The position numbers and the translations under genes were made by a program. Below, piece after piece: positions 36,641-50,518 of a stretch of 64,000 nucleotides of DNA. Each line of letters opens with the position of its first letter. Within the stretch, counting starts at the first letter, position 1. This DNA comes from Asterella californica (Eukaryota; Streptophyta; Marchantiopsida; Marchantiales; Aytoniaceae), in assembly GCA_036924285.1 (NCBI GenBank), contig JAYKYS010000004.1, forward strand, positions 17,082,001 through 17,146,000, written 5' to 3'. The notes below the pieces were generated by a model. The model worked only from the letters and a program-made list of their open reading frames with translations. It was not told the origin of the DNA and did no database searches.

Positions 36641-37560
36641 CGAGCCGCACTTCGACCACTTCCAATCTTCCCTTCACTTGATTTCACTCCGTCCTTCCAA
36701 AAGCCTCTTCATGACGAGGGGGCCGGGGAGGAAGAGCTCCGAGCGCTGAACCATTTCAGGAGCAGCCACACCTTTCTCGCTCGCTGTTGTCCTCGACCCG
36801 AATCCAAGTAGCACTATCCGAAACCACGAGGCGGAGGATCACCACCACCAATCTCATTCATCGCAATTCCATTTATCTGGAGGAGGAAGATGTCATTGCC
36901 CTGTCCCCTCTGTGCTGTTTCTTTTGTTCGCTTGCTTGTTTCTGTTGCCCTTTCCTTTTATCATTCATTCATTCTTTCTCTTTCCGATTTACTTCGGTGG
37001 GTCCCGTCCGAGACCTTTCCCCCTCTTTCCGCAGTTTATCATAAAACTGCTCTCGTGTTCGTGACAGGTTTCATTTCGGTGAGACACTGCACAGAGTTTC
37101 TTTCGGGTCACGAGTAAGAGGATAATCCACTTTTGCCGTTTGTTGAGTCGTTCCGCTTCCTCTCCTCTATACTTTATACCCTCCCGGAGCACTCCTGTCC
37201 ACACGAGTGGACAGGAATGGTGCCGAAGCCTCTGTGCCTACAGTAGTGCTTTTCCCGTTACGCGCATACCGGTATCGATTACTTATATTTCAGTGCAGTA
37301 GCTGTTTCTGGGTTCTATCGTATGGAATTCGACATTCTGACGTGGATACAAACAGGGCTACGCTTGCAATGGGCTATGCGTTAGCGATTTATCCGGACCT
37401 ACATCCTTTTGTATTTTCGGCTTTTGCAACGACTTCAACTGTCCGTTTTCGCTACACGACAACTCTCTTCTTTTCCGGTTTCACAATCTACGAGTTATGA
37501 TAGTTTTCCCCTCGCCCCAAATTGAGATGGTGTTATCTACAAGACTATTGCTACGTTCTT
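36641..37560 (-). promoter_or_regulatory. Upstream region of the PPR gene
   Basis: A GC-richer, pyrimidine/purine-skewed stretch between the PPR start and the AT-rich zone beginning near 37500. It includes a CTTTTCCTTT-like pyrimidine run near 36900-37030. CTCCTGTCCACACGAGTGGACAGGA at about 37191-37215 is a perfect inverted repeat (TCCTGTCCAC with GTGGACAGGA). No unambiguous TATA box was identified. Confidence 0.4.
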
Positions 37561-38332
37561 CTGTTGCTTCCGAGAATTTTTATTCTAAATAAAAAAGAAT
37601 AAAAGAGAACTAGGATTTCATCTTTAGCACATGACTTTGTTATTTAGTTTAGAATGTGAGATTAATGTAAAAATGTATTCTTATACGTATTACTGTTCGT
37701 GATTACACTTGAACTTGAAAAGTGTATGTCAAGTGACTCTGGAAGTTTGCGTCTATGTCAAAGTCACATTTGAGCATTATCTGGATGTAAGATTATGATT
37801 CTTTTTGTCAAAGTCTAGAGTTTAGAATTAAGAGGTTTTTTACACTTGTCAAGGTTGTGCCACACTTGTCCAATGTCCAACAGGATAATGACATTTATTA
37901 TTGTACATTTGTAGTTAGTGTAGATGCGAGTGAGATGTTCAATGTGATGAGACAGAGATCAGAGATATTTGTAGAGAGTTCTTGACGAACAATAGTTAGG
38001 ATGGATAATCAAAAAGTTTGAGTGTGCTTTGAGCAAGTTGTGACATCGTGAGCTACCGAATATTAAGTGATTTTGCTTCCGTAAGTTTTTGCAAAACCAT
38101 GTAACTGCACTAAGACCAAGTCGAAAAACAAAACCTGAACTTGTATGTTGATGATCTGAATCATCCGCGAAGTCAAAATTTGTGAAACATATCAATTGGA
38201 GGAAAATAAAGATTGTATTATTAAGTGAGAATGTTGATTTTTTTAAAAAAAATTGATAGTTTGTAAATGATCCCTTGCTGCTCAAAAACTGCACTAAGGA
38301 GTTACATATGCATCAGATAAGTTCTCATATTT

Positions 38333-38522
38333 GCAAGACTCTTCTACCTTGAATGCTTCTCTTTGTTTATCACAAACTCATTAATGACATGAACGAGCAA
38401 GACTATTCCATCTAGAATGATTCTCTTTGTTTATCACAAACTCGTTAATGAGACGAACATGCAAGACTCTTCCATCTAGAACGATTCTCTTTGTTTCTCA
38501 CAATCTCGTTGATGAGACAAAT
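38333..38522. repeat. Three-copy 62-64 bp tandem repeat
   Basis: Units at 38333-38394, 38395-38458 and 38459-38522 share GCAAGACT, TTCCATCTAGAA, TTCTCTTTGTTTATCACAAA, then CTCGTTAATGAGACGAAC, with a few base changes per copy. Confidence 0.9.
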
Positions 38523-40380
38523 GAAAAAACTCGATCGTGTGATATGCCTTCTCAAAAGAAATATAACGTGTTTCATGAAGTCGTGAGCAAATCTGCAAAT
38601 TCAACAATTGGCAAAAATGAACATACTTTTTTTCCATGTGAAGTATTAATGATATGCTTTCGAACATCTCCAGATTGAGTTCATCAGTTGATTACCAACG
38701 GTTTTTGACAAACTGTTTACATTGTGAATAATAAGAATTGTAAAGTTTTATTTTAGAGCCTCACGGTTGGCTCTTTTAACATTATAATTATAACAAAAAT
38801 ATTTGTAAGCACCATTTCATTTACCCTAGATCTTTGAACTTATGAACCATAATACTTACACGGACTTCAAGGTCTAGATCTAGGAAAAACATCATAAGAA
38901 TTCTTCATGCGTGCATGGTTGTCAAGTTGTCAAGGAGTAATTTGTCAACAGGACCCATATCTACATCTCAGCTTCAAAAGAAAAAAATGTATCATTTGAG
39001 TATTTTAATCGACATCACTAGTACGTGATAGTGCTTCAAAGTATACGTGACAACAATGGATCTTCTTAGATGGAAGTTGTGGTAGACTAAGTGACATACA
39101 TGTCTTTAGAGTTTCAAGGTTTGATTAGCGAGTACTCAATCACAAAGATGAGGTATTCAATCAACTTGTAATTTCTATCATATTTAGTTTTTAGCCTCTC
39201 TCTTCACACATAAGGTGATAGTGGATATTTGATACATTCGTGCTTGACAATTCCTAAATTCTTCTGACTACAACATTTATACACATTGAGACACGTGAAA
39301 TACATGTTAATGATTGGACAAGCATTTGGGATACTGAAGGCTATTGTCTTCGTTTGAACAAAACACATAGACACACCACTTGAGTTTCTCTACAAATTCA
39401 AAATAATTGATCATGATACATAAAATCCAAGTATAACACGTTTCATTTAGAACATAGGTGTATTGTTAATACTCATATTGTTATAGTACCACTAACGATT
39501 TGACGGTAATGACTTGAGTTGATAACTCTTACAAACATGTCTTTCATAAATCTTTCATTTTTTTATCACTGAATGGTTTATGTTATCTTGAATCGATATA
39601 TTTGTTGTGTGAAGTTTGAACCTTCTTAGTGCAGAGAATTTTTCATTGAATTTTATTAGAATTTCAATCATATTCAGTATAATTTCCATTTACATAACAC
39701 CCACTGTATGTTCTAAGTTTATGGTTTTATTCAGATGAAGATGATATGTTTAAGATTGAATCATTAGGTATTAAAAGCAATGTGTAGTAGGCTGCTAAGG
39801 TGATAACACAACTTATATCTTCATTAACTTGCTTGTGAAGTTCTAAACATGTACTACTGTCTGAAAAGGTAATATACTAATCTCTTGGCTCTAAGATGTG
39901 AGGAGTAGATGCTACAAAGTTAGGAAACACTAAGACTGATGTTCTATCAGAATTTGTAGCTCTTTTTGGATAAATATATGAGTTGAAATTCTTATATTTA
40001 TTTATAACTCATTATTATATGATAGTTTATCACAATGTTTTCAATAATTCATAGATTGATTTGCTTGAGATTTTGGAATGAATTTTGAGTTTTAAGTTTG
40101 AAAACCACTCAGCTATATATTGTCAATACATGTATCCATGGCTATTCTAGCGTGTTGAGTGTTCAAGTCAGCATATTCTGAATTGAGTTTTTGAAGAAAA
40201 TACAAAAAAGTGTACATTTCTTTTTCTCTTCACCGTATGCCTTTGGAGTTCAACAACTCTACTATGATACTTATGATTCCCCTAAGAAACTTGGAGATCT
40301 TGCTAGAGCACTTCATAGGATTTTGATTCTTGTAATGGTTACTGAGCTTTCAAAGAGGAGTATTGAAATAATATGAACAA

Positions 40381-40415
40381 TTAATTTTCATTAGACTATT
40401 CTAATGAAAAATTAA
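40381..40415. repeat. Near-perfect hairpin between direct repeats
   Basis: The left arm 40381-40395 (TTAATTTTCATTAGA) pairs with 40400-40415, which has one extra A. The flank GAGTATTGAAATAATATGAACAA at about 40356 recurs near 40438, so the hairpin interrupts or terminates a short direct repeat. Confidence 0.7.
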
Positions 40416-41289
40416 TCATAGTTATTTGTTGAAGTGCGAGTATTGAAATAGTATGAACAACTAATTTTGATTCAGAGTAAAAGATATGTCTGTTAAGTAG
40501 ACAAGCTCTCGGATCTTCTTAGGCCAACATGTAGAAATATGACGTACTTAAATGAATTTTCTTTTCGTCTACAATGGCAAGACAACACTACATGCGTTCA
40601 TGTGTTGCAATGGATCTGAGATGAGTAAAGCTTTTTACAACACAAGTCCGCTTGAATGTGTTACTCAAGCAACTTGTGTTAGAAAAGGGACTAAATGTCA
40701 ATAACTCTTACTTCTTTGAGGATCAGTTTGCAGTCTTAGGTCATAATCGCATCCACATTATCAAAATCAATTTTTGATCAATCACGTGCGATAATTATGG
40801 TTGGAGATAGAGTTGTTCATCACACAATAACCAGTTCCAGTTTGCACAATGCATTAAAGTCGAGCAGTATGTGTAATTTATCGCTCTTGAGATGAGCTTC
40901 AAAAAGATGACGTCTGGGAGACAATATGATTTTCGGTCCTTCGCATAAGTGCGCTGTCGTGATGTGAATCATTTGACATAGTAAATGATTCACTTATCAC
41001 TGCTGTCGCGTTACTTAGCGCATGTTATTTCTACTCCGACACTTGATGTTTAGTAGTCTTAGAAGTTAGCTCTGTACTGTTCTTAGTCTTTTATGCTTAT
41101 GGTTGACACCTTTTGCATATGGTGTTAACTCTGTCATATATTTTGGATCCTAGTAGGTTGGTAATATGACATTTATCTTGTTCAAGCATTCGTACGCTTG
41201 TGCAAGTAAATTCATACTTATCTATGATACTCAATGTATATGACTTCGATTTACCATGTAGATAGGGGTTTGAGCTCATGGGTTGTACT

Positions 41290-42480
41290 TACTTGTCGCC
41301 CATGCACGCTTTTTAGCTGATTTAAGTTATTTTTCGGGGCTGCGTGTCGTTTTAGGTAGTTTAAGTTTTACGTTGGCACTCTAGGGAGCTTGACGTGGTA
41401 GCCTATGGGTAAAACTAAGTTGCCACGTGGTTTAGGGTACTAAAGGACAACCAAGTGGAGCTATGAACTCCCATTGGTCTGTTTTTGTCTTTTGTTAAAC
41501 TCTAAATTTAGAAACAGAGGTCTAGAGTGGAGTTCGAGCAATTTGTGAGGGTAATTCGAAATCTGAGAGCACAGGGAGATAGAGCTCGTCGAGCCAAGCA
41601 CTGTCAGCGAAAAGTTTGATCGATTTGGAGCAATAAACAAGAAGTTATGGTTGATTGAAGTTCGATTTGTGTCAGAATTGTAGCACTTCTGTTCAATTTG
41701 GGGTTTTGAGTGTCATTTGCAGCAGAATCAAGGAAAGCGCTTCAAAACTTCGTGGCTGTGATCACTGTCAGCAGGGCTACGACTGTCTCCAAATTTTTAT
41801 GTCGATTGAGTCAGTGAGTAATTCAGGGCGACCGCTGAAGTAGAGGGGGTCCGAAAAGCTCTCAATCTGGAGCAGCAACTTCAGAGAGCGAGATCTGGAG
41901 TTCTGTGTGGAATCAGGAGGCCCAACTTCACAAGAGTGTTTATCAAGCTGTGTACTGCAAATCCTGTAAGAAATTCCCAAAGTGATCGAGCCAATTCCTT
42001 GTTATAGGTCGAAATAGCTGTCTGGGTACCAGAAACTGCCGTAATTTCTCTACTCAGAAAGTTTCTGCTCATATCTAGTGCTCTGAATTGATCTGAAGCT
42101 GAAATTTCGTATGTGTATCTAGTAGAACCTCATTTACATGTAGGAGGAGTTCTGAAGTCTGAACCTTCACATATTTCTCAATCCTGAGTGTCAAAGTTCG
42201 CCATCTGATCTTATCATTGCTAGTTAAGCCTGAACTCTGCTTCCTGAACTTATCAGAAGAGCCTAGAGACTTACATGAGTGTTTTCAGTATCACCTTGAG
42301 ACCTGAAGCCTATCCTGTGAGTAGACCAGCCACAGCCAAGAGCCCAACGCTTCCCCGAGTAGATTGAACACAGCCTTCAAGCTCATATCACAGCCAGAAG
42401 GTTCGCCCTTCCCAGGAAGACTCTCAACCCGACAGCGCTATCTCTGCTTAGCATGTGAATCACTTGTGCTGATTTAGTGT
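41290..42480. other. GC-richer island, possible solo LTR or element leader
   Basis: This block is clearly less AT-rich than its flanks. It has a promoter-like start followed by a stretch rich in GAG/CGAG words and many CCTGAA/TCTGAA repeats, a texture seen in LTR and leader regions of plant retrotransposons. No coding similarity, no second copy in the window and no target duplication was found. The identity is a guess from texture only. Confidence 0.25.
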
Positions 42481-44251
42481 GTAGAGATGGAGCGAGAAAT
42501 GTCTAACTCTCTAAAGTTATGAGCATTCACAATAAAAAGTCAACAAGAAGACATGGAAAATTTTGCAGTTCAATTACTTACGTTGTGTAAAACTTCTTCA
42601 ATCTTTACACTTTTATTTATAATTTACAATTTAATAATATAATTTTTATTTTTTAATATTACTAAATAAAAAATACAGATGAGTTTGAAACAAAAAGTTT
42701 TAGAACTGTTCGATCTGATTGTAGATGAATCCAGCTCAAAGATCCAACTCGATGATTCAAATAAGAAAGTTTTGAATCTCAACCGTCAAATTTGACATAT
42801 GTCATCATTCTACAATTTTGCTGTTGCGCGTAATGATCGAATGTATACACATCACCTTTCAATCTTCATGAAATCATGAGAAATTCTCTAAAAAGTATTA
42901 TTTATGTCAAAAAACAACATGCAATGAAGAAGTGTCCAGGTTATCAGTTGGAAGCAATACAATTGAATCACATTTCATTCTAAATTTGAGGTCAAAATTG
43001 TTTCTCAACGAGTGTCTCCACTGTCAAATAATTGTCCTAAACAAAATAAATTTGTGTGATAAGATTAACAAGTGATGCATCTAACTGAGACGAAATAATT
43101 AGAACATGAAGAATAAAATAGCAGTTCAGATCTAAAAAGAATGATCACTGAAAGCATAAACTTCAACGATTGGCACTTCAACAAGTCCAATCGTCTGCGA
43201 TTACCGAATAGAAAAAACTTCGAGATCATAACAAAGTCTCGGAGAATGCCACGTTGAATCGACAAGAACTAGGAACAGAAAAACCTCCCTTGAATTACCC
43301 ATCGCACCACTACTCGCTTATTGACTGTTGATATGAACTAATCTGATCGTTGACCCACCAAGGTGCGGCTCCACCTCCACTGAAGATCTTCCAAGTGGGA
43401 ATTCACAGTGCAACAGTGTATCTCCATGTCCACATTATTCCGGATAAGTGGAGAGTCGAGCGGGAGTCTCTATGAGTGTCCGAACTCTTTTCTTCTCGAG
43501 AAGCTATGAGAAGCTATGTAGACTAAAATCCATTTCGTAACCCTGTCCTCCATTGCCAGATAGACAAGAAAACACGGTCCAGTTCCTATATGCACATATA
43601 CAGTAACTCCTCTGCCGCAGATAATCTATATTTCCAGAGCGCACGCAGTCGACAATGTGGATTCCACTATACTAAGTCAATTGGCAAACACCGTATCGTT
43701 TCTTCTAGGGGGCCGATCAGGTACGCAGCCTGCATACAATCATAAAGGGTGACCATACCCTACCTCATTAGACGTCCGAAAACTTCCACTTCCATGGTGA
43801 AAAAGACTCTAATGAAGACTTGCATCTTCGCTGTCAAGACACACATGAACGCGAAGAATCACCATGATAGAAATACGTTTGTGTACTTCTAAGCGACAAG
43901 ACTGACTGGGCATAAAATCTTGAAAGCACTTGCAGAAAAGACGCCAATACCCAAGCATAAGTGATAACAATGCACTTTAAAACTGTATCTCAAGCAAAAA
44001 AGACAGAAATGACAACCATATCCAGAGAGCTTACCAAAGATACTCATGATAGTCATGAAATATGACGAACGGAACCTGGTTCGAACTTGGAGACCTCGTG
44101 TCAGGAGGAATGAGACTGTTGCTTTGCATAAGCATCTAAGATATCTGTTTCGAGGATCATTAGTATGGTTGACTCTAATCATAAGAAACAAAGACTGTGA
44201 TTCAATTCACAAACAACAGAGACCTACCACTCAAAGTAACAAGATCCATAC

Positions 44252-44537
44252 CTGTTTCAAGTCATAGAACACCTCCGTGTCACTTAGTGTCAAGAATGTT
44301 GTCGTTATTCCCATCTTTCCAGCACGACCAGTGCCCTGACCTGATAGATACCAAAATTGAATCTTTATCCGATTAGGCTAGAACACTGAACTCAGGCTCA
44401 TAAACCATCCACTAGCAAGACGGGCGCTTTTTCTGTTGCTGGGACTGCAAAATACTTGGGAAGAGAAAACGTACCAATCAGTGGGTATACTGTTCAATGT
44501 TATTGGGCATATCGTAGTTGATCACCTGCGCCACATC
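44252..44537 (-). pseudogene. Two-exon fragment of a PRP28/DDX23-type DEAD-box helicase
   Basis: Exon-like block 44537-44475 reads DVAQVINYDMPNNIEQYTH and then hits TGA, where the helicase motif VI Arg codon (CGA) is expected. It ends at a GTACGT donor. Block 44340-44252 starts after a CAG acceptor and reads [20 protein letters not shown] then EVFYDLKQ before a GTATGG donor. In PRP28 (plant RH21, human DDX23) these two stretches are contiguous and form the end of helicase domain 2. The junction has lost a base and gained extra residues. No upstream helicase exons were found nearby, so this looks like a captured or duplicated fragment, not a working gene. Confidence 0.75.
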
Positions 44538-44950
44538 CTTCGTCAAAACAAACAGAGGAAAGATCAGCCTGTGACTGAAAAGTTACAGGCTGAGTTCATA
44601 TTATGCTAAGATCGCGATCCTTAGTCATGCTACCAAGAGGTGATATGCATGTTCCACCATCACTTGGAGATGTTTGCCGTTTTTTCCACGTGAATCTACT
44701 AACAGAGCAGTACCATCCACACATAGAGTTCATGACTAGGCATCTAGAAGATAATCAAGACAATCACTCCACCAACTTCCAAGCTCTCATAAGTTCCCCT
44801 AACCTCAGCTTTCATGTGGAACGAATAGGTGATTCTACTTACAGGTTAAAGAGGAAATTTAAAGCTTCTACCACTTATGGTGATTATAGTTTTGCCTTGT
44901 AAGAAAAGTGTCTATCATCGATAAAAAATTGGAGGTGGAAGATGATACAT

Positions 44951-47900
44951 AGCAAATTCTTTTGACTATTCATCTTCTTCAGAGACAAAAATCTTTCAGC
45001 TATCAATCAAGAAAGCACGAGTATTATATGATATTCGTGTAATTCTAGAAGAACGGGAGTTTTTTAGTTTTATTCTCGAAGTTACATTCATGAAAAAATA
45101 AAAAGTGCATACAATTACTTTTTGAACCGTTCTTGAACTTCAAGTAACAAATAAATCTGCTCTCAATGATCAAGAGTTTACTTATTTTCTATAGTCTCGT
45201 TACTCACCCACGAAGGTGGGATAACCACCAACCGTAAGATTTAACCTACTCTGAGGTTAGATAGTTTACTTATTTCTTCCATCTTCATTATTCACCATGA
45301 GGATAGGATAAACATCAGCCGTCAGATTTGATCTACTCCGGGATTCGAGAGTTTGTTTATTTCTTCCAGCTTCGTTACTCACACACGAAGGATGGGATAA
45401 ACATCAGCAGTCAGATTTGACCTACTTCAAAGTTTGGCTCCAACAATACTCTAAGGTTTTTGATCTCTCGATGGACGAGAAATATAATATCATTCCAACT
45501 AAGACTTTTTGAAACTATTTTTTTTTGCTTTTACACCCAGGATGTCTCGATCATAGACTGTAGAGCACATACTAAAATACATTCAGACTCTCGATGTCGA
45601 GAGTTAAGACTATCGATATCGAGACTATAAAATATTTGAATATTTATACTTCGAGACTTTATATATTATATGTTACATTTTACACACCGAGTGGACAAAG
45701 TCAGTTTTTCATGAGTTCCATCCTAGTACCTAAAGTATTTCTTTGGACGGTTGCATCATGACAATGACTTATATTGCGTCAAACATATATAATTATATTA
45801 TCTGATTGATTTGAAATAAATGTCAGTTTGAACGTGAGTTTTATTCTTATATTTTGTTTAGTGTAGCATTTAAATGTTGCACATCCTTCGAAGCAAGATC
45901 TTATTAACAAAAACAAACATACTTTGCTTTTATTTTTAATTATATAATATACTCCAAATACCATATTTTGAAATTCCAAAATCTAATGTAGAATTTAAAC
46001 TGCTCCAGGTTGTACTCTTCAGATGTCCAAATATTTCTCCTCAAAATTCCATTATTTACATTTTGAATGTCCATATTAACAACTTCAAAAGTTCAAAATT
46101 AACTCTCCAAAAGTCCATTTTTATTTGTTGAATAGTCCAAAAAATTATTACAATCCAATTTTAGTGAATAGATAGATCTCCATATATGGAGGTTCTACTG
46201 TCCTCCATAGTACATTTGATCTGATATTTCATCAATGTTTAGTTCACTTCTATCAAGGGTAAAGTATAACATGAGTGACCATTCCTTTCTTGACATTGAT
46301 TATTGATTCTTAAAATCTATTCCTTATCGACCAACTTTGATATTCCATTTTCAAAAGCTTACTATCGGTAGTTATCAAAAATCACTATGGTTGGAATATT
46401 TCTTTATTATAATTTTAATATATATACATATAATATTTCTTCTAGTGACGAGTTCATATGCATCCCAAGCAAGGTAGAGAAGTTCAAGTGGAAGACGACA
46501 AACAATACAAGCGTGGAAAAATTCTATGATGCGAATGGCCTGGATAGATATACTAAAGGATGCGAAAAAAGAAAAACATTTTCTTACAGAGGAAGATTGT
46601 CATCTTTCTCTCTGATGTGGACTCTACGCTACTGGAAGACCTAATGTATATAGGGTTGAACTTTGGAGAGTTTGTTCATTTTTCTTATTAGTAATATATA
46701 AATAGTATGTAAAATTATAGCATAAAATAATATAAAACCATAAAAACAGAATTTTTCTTAATTAAATAAAAATCAAAGCAAAAATTACAAACAGATCCAT
46801 ACATAACCCATACACCAAGAGCCCACACGAGTTTCCAGAAGATGGAAGAGGTGAATATATATTCACGCTCTACAGTTAATAACATACCGTTTATAACTTT
46901 ATACGGAACAGAATTATCTTACGAATTGCTCAGTATTCCAATTTGGCATTAGGGAAGCATATTGTAACAAGGGGTGTCAAAGTTAGAAAGAAATATTCCT
47001 CAACGCTTGAGAGAAAAAAAATCGTAATTTTATGACGAGTAACTTTGTGTAGAATCGTGGTTCATTCTAGATTGTCTTTGTGAATGGACGTTATGATCTT
47101 TTCATTAATTTTTTTTTAGTTTCAACAATGAGAATAATTACTTAGAAGAGTAGATTTTCTACTGCGGAAGTAAACATGCCACAGGAATGCAAAACCAATA
47201 AATAAACGGCTGTGGTGTTTTCCTGCAGGTACCTCCAGAAGTGCTCGTAGAAAATACTCTTCAAGGTCTGGATGAAGTAGTAACTCCTTATAGTAAGTCC
47301 AGAATATTTCAGAAAGGTTCTAACTTTTACGCTCCTAATAATGCACTGGAGATCTTTGCTAAGAAATCTGTTTCAAATGAATATTTTTCCTCATGGCCTT
47401 GTATATCAAACTGTGTTTTTGGTTTCCACTCAATACATAAACATTATGAAATATATTATACTAAATTATTTTAGAATATTAATTTTTTCTATAACTATTA
47501 AGTGTTATGCATGCTGCAGTTGCTTACCGATCAAGAAAGAACCCATAAGTGAAACACTTCTAGGAGTATAAATCCTAGATCTGACTAAAAAGATAACAAC
47601 ATTTCATCTGCACATTAATTTATACTTTAATTTAAAGCATAAATCAACGAAAGCAGGAGGGCTTCCTAAGTGTACATGAGATAAAGTATACAATAACCTG
47701 AAGATGTAAACTTGTGTAAACTTAAGAAATGAAGATGTAAAATTGCATTCTCATGAAGCACTGGTTTAAGAGACTCCAGCTCTAGCACCGTGGAATAATT
47801 CGGGGCCTATTCCGCTTCTTTACTTGATAAAGAAAATAAATAGCACAGTGGAATAATTCCTGAAATTGCTTGTCTTATTGTCAGAAGCACCGTCATGCAG

Positions 47901-50518
47901 CTATGGCTGACAGTTCGAATCGGGTAACGTGGGCCGTCATACCATACCCGAGTGTCGACAGTCGAGACTCTCGAATGCCTAGCATACCCCAGAAATGACT
48001 TGGAATGACTTGTTCCTTGCACTCGAGTAACGAGCATATCCAGGAAGCAGATTTGGCACCGAACGAGCGAGCTGGAATTTGCTTCGAAGGTTGACGCTTT
48101 CCCCAGACAGCGACATGCAGTACTACCGTTTGCGGGTCTTTGTTACCTGATAGCTATATATTACCGAGGACTTGCGGACAAAGTGCCTGCGCGATAAAGT
48201 CATGACCCTCACCTCACACCCGTCACTCCGGCCGAAACGACTGTGTGCATGGTGGTGGCACTGGTTTGTCCTTGGGTTTCAAGGAAGCTGCGGACCACAC
48301 CTCCCTACGTGTATACAGTTCTAAGGCTAGAAAAGAAAATGGCCTTTTAGTTGGGTATTCACTTAGTCAACCGGTCCTCAAACTCCACATCATTAACACC
48401 TTAACATCTGTTACTATCTATTCCGTAACAGCGAACAGCTGCACGACTTTACAGTTCGGTGCAGTTTTTCGATGGTCGGTTTTCTTTGTTTCTATCCATA
48501 GACGTATTAGGTGATTGACTATTGCGTTTTTAGACACACAGCTTCGAGTCGACTCGTTGAGGGCACATGCGGAATCCTATGTGCAACCCTGGAATCGAGT
48601 TGCAGTATTTAGAGGTTCTGGTATGTGAACTTCTAACAAAGCACCAGATCGGCGGTCTGAACCATCGATCTCGACGACAGCATCTAAGTTTTATGTCGAT
48701 GTCTGTAGTCGGTTTTAGCTTTCGTGTAAGACAAGACTTATCAGCTGCAGTGAGCAAGAAACGGATCTCAACACAGGGTAAATTTCAAAACTCCCACGTG
48801 GAGCGCTGCCTGCAGACTTATGAACCGACATCTTAGTTTCCAAACTGAGGGGTTCGTTTTATAGTCTTTAGTAACACTCTATTTGAGAACAACTGGACTA
48901 AGAACAGGGACAACAATTACTCGGTATACGAGCACACGAGGGATGGACACAGTTAGCAAACAGGCAAGATACAACTCCATATCAAGTTCTTCACTACTAC
49001 AAAGCTCCATTACTACAACCAAGAAGCAGGAACGGCTGCCCCGGAAGTGATTAGATGATATACACGTTCAAGGATACGTATGTTTTTCACGGAGGTGGCA
49101 AGGTCAATCAACGTCTGCAATGTCAACTGCGCTGCGCTAAAGCAAGGAGGCCTTCTGCAGAGGGCGTGGTACGCATGTCGTTCGTTTTAAGACCTTGAAA
49201 ATCACTGGTGATACATGTCATCCAAGCTAATTACCAGTAAGCAGATTACTTCTGAACTAAAGAAACAATTCTTGGTACAAGACAAGTGTTAAGAAGGGCT
49301 ACTGGCCAAGGATGTGTACCTAACTGCCTTTCATGAACTAAAAGCGCGCATGAGAATGATAATGACGCAAGAAGCTTGATCTCTACCGTCGTGAAATATA
49401 CTGTAAACCAAAACCAAGAACAGGGCAGGTACAAGCTCAGGATGAAATTACACAAGTGATGATAAACTCCAGTCCATAATCAATCAGCAAGCTTCTCTTG
49501 CAAGATATTCTCCGAAACATACCTCTGTAGATATTCCGTGAGATGTTAGATTAACTTCTATTAAAATATCTCTCCACAGCTCGCATTCTTCTGTCACGTC
49601 ACGTCATGCACCGTACCGATCCAGCTCATGTAGATATTCACACAACTCGCCATAAAGACAGTCGGTACTCATGATTCCTGATGAAACTGTTTTCCCGCCA
49701 AATACACTCGTAACCATCAACGACTCGGTAAGTAACTGCAAAGTAAGAAACATCTGCTCCTTACTTTCAAAACGAAAGATTCTGGCCCATCGACTTAACT
49801 ACTGCACATTAGAGAAGAAATGTTAACAAGTTGCACCAGTATGAAGCACAGATGATACAACAGAACTGTACTTTATGTCCCACAGTGTACAGCACCAAGT
49901 CCCATCCCCGCAATATCTGGATGTCACGCTGACAAAACATAAACTCCGAGGAAGAAAATGCGCAGAATACATCTCAGTAACTTATACAAAGTTTGATTCA
50001 TGAAAGTCAGTATATTTTGTCTGAAACTGCAGTTCCTTCAGTACTGCTAGAAGCATTACCTCAAGTCCAGGGAAGCTAAAACCGTATTTGATGTTTTGAA
50101 ACTGCAAAGCATTAAGCCAAATACAATGAACTTAGTGGAAACACCTTCATTTCTCATGATTCTCTGAGGAGATTCGAATCGTTCACTTCAGACGTTTATT
50201 TCATCCAGGATTCAGGAATGATGATTACAGACTGAACCTATGTTGGAAAGAACCAGTACTCTCTTCCTTTGTTTCTTGTTACTGAGTCCACATGATGTCT
50301 GCTGAGTTTCGGGAGTCCTAAACTACTGTATTCTACACTCTTCTACGATTCAGCTTTGTACTGTACTGGGCTGTGCACCTTGTGCGTCTGAAGTCCGCAA
50401 ATCTGCAAAGAAGATAGCACATGTTTAGATAGCACATTTTTGAATCATATCGCGTTGAAATTTATCGACTCTATTCGTTACACAGCAACCAAGAACTCCA
50501 TCAGTTCCCGACACTCAC
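44951..50518. other. Intergenic stretch, AT-rich to about 47.7 kb then gene-like composition
   Basis: Apart from the tandem repeat near 45.2 kb, no conserved protein was seen. From about 47.8 kb composition rises to that of genic DNA. The part next to 50518 is probably the 3' untranslated region of the glycosylase gene, since a strong GTGAGT donor directly follows its stop codon. A GACTCTCGATGTCGAGAGTT palindromic cluster lies at about 45585-45625. Confidence 0.4.
45173..45434. repeat. Three-copy tandem repeat of about 87 bp
   Basis: Units begin near 45173, 45259 and 45348. Shared words are AGTTTACTTATTTCTTCCA, CGTTACTCAC, ACGAAGG, GGGATAAACATCAGC, GTCAGATTTGA and CCTACT. The middle copy is the most diverged at the ACGAAGG block. 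Confidence 0.9.

Larger units (their letters stand above)
37561..43300. other. AT-rich intergenic zone with transposon-like debris
   Basis: Stops occur in all frames and I recognise no conserved protein. It holds the tandem repeat near 38.4 kb, a hairpin near 40.4 kb and a GC-richer island at about 41.3-42.5 kb, each listed separately. The remainder shows nothing identifiable. Confidence 0.5.

Noticed and set aside
43889..44191. Minus-strand frame ending near ASAFKIL, tested as a further PRP28 exon
   Set aside because: Only four or five residues agree with the PRP28 C-terminus and no splice context supports it.
45173..45434. Regular repeats considered as CRISPR-like array
   Set aside because: Contiguous diverged tandem units without spacers, in a eukaryotic context.
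47905..47935. GTTCGAATCGGGT resembling a tRNA T-arm
   Set aside because: No matching A box, acceptor stem or anticodon arm could be folded around it.
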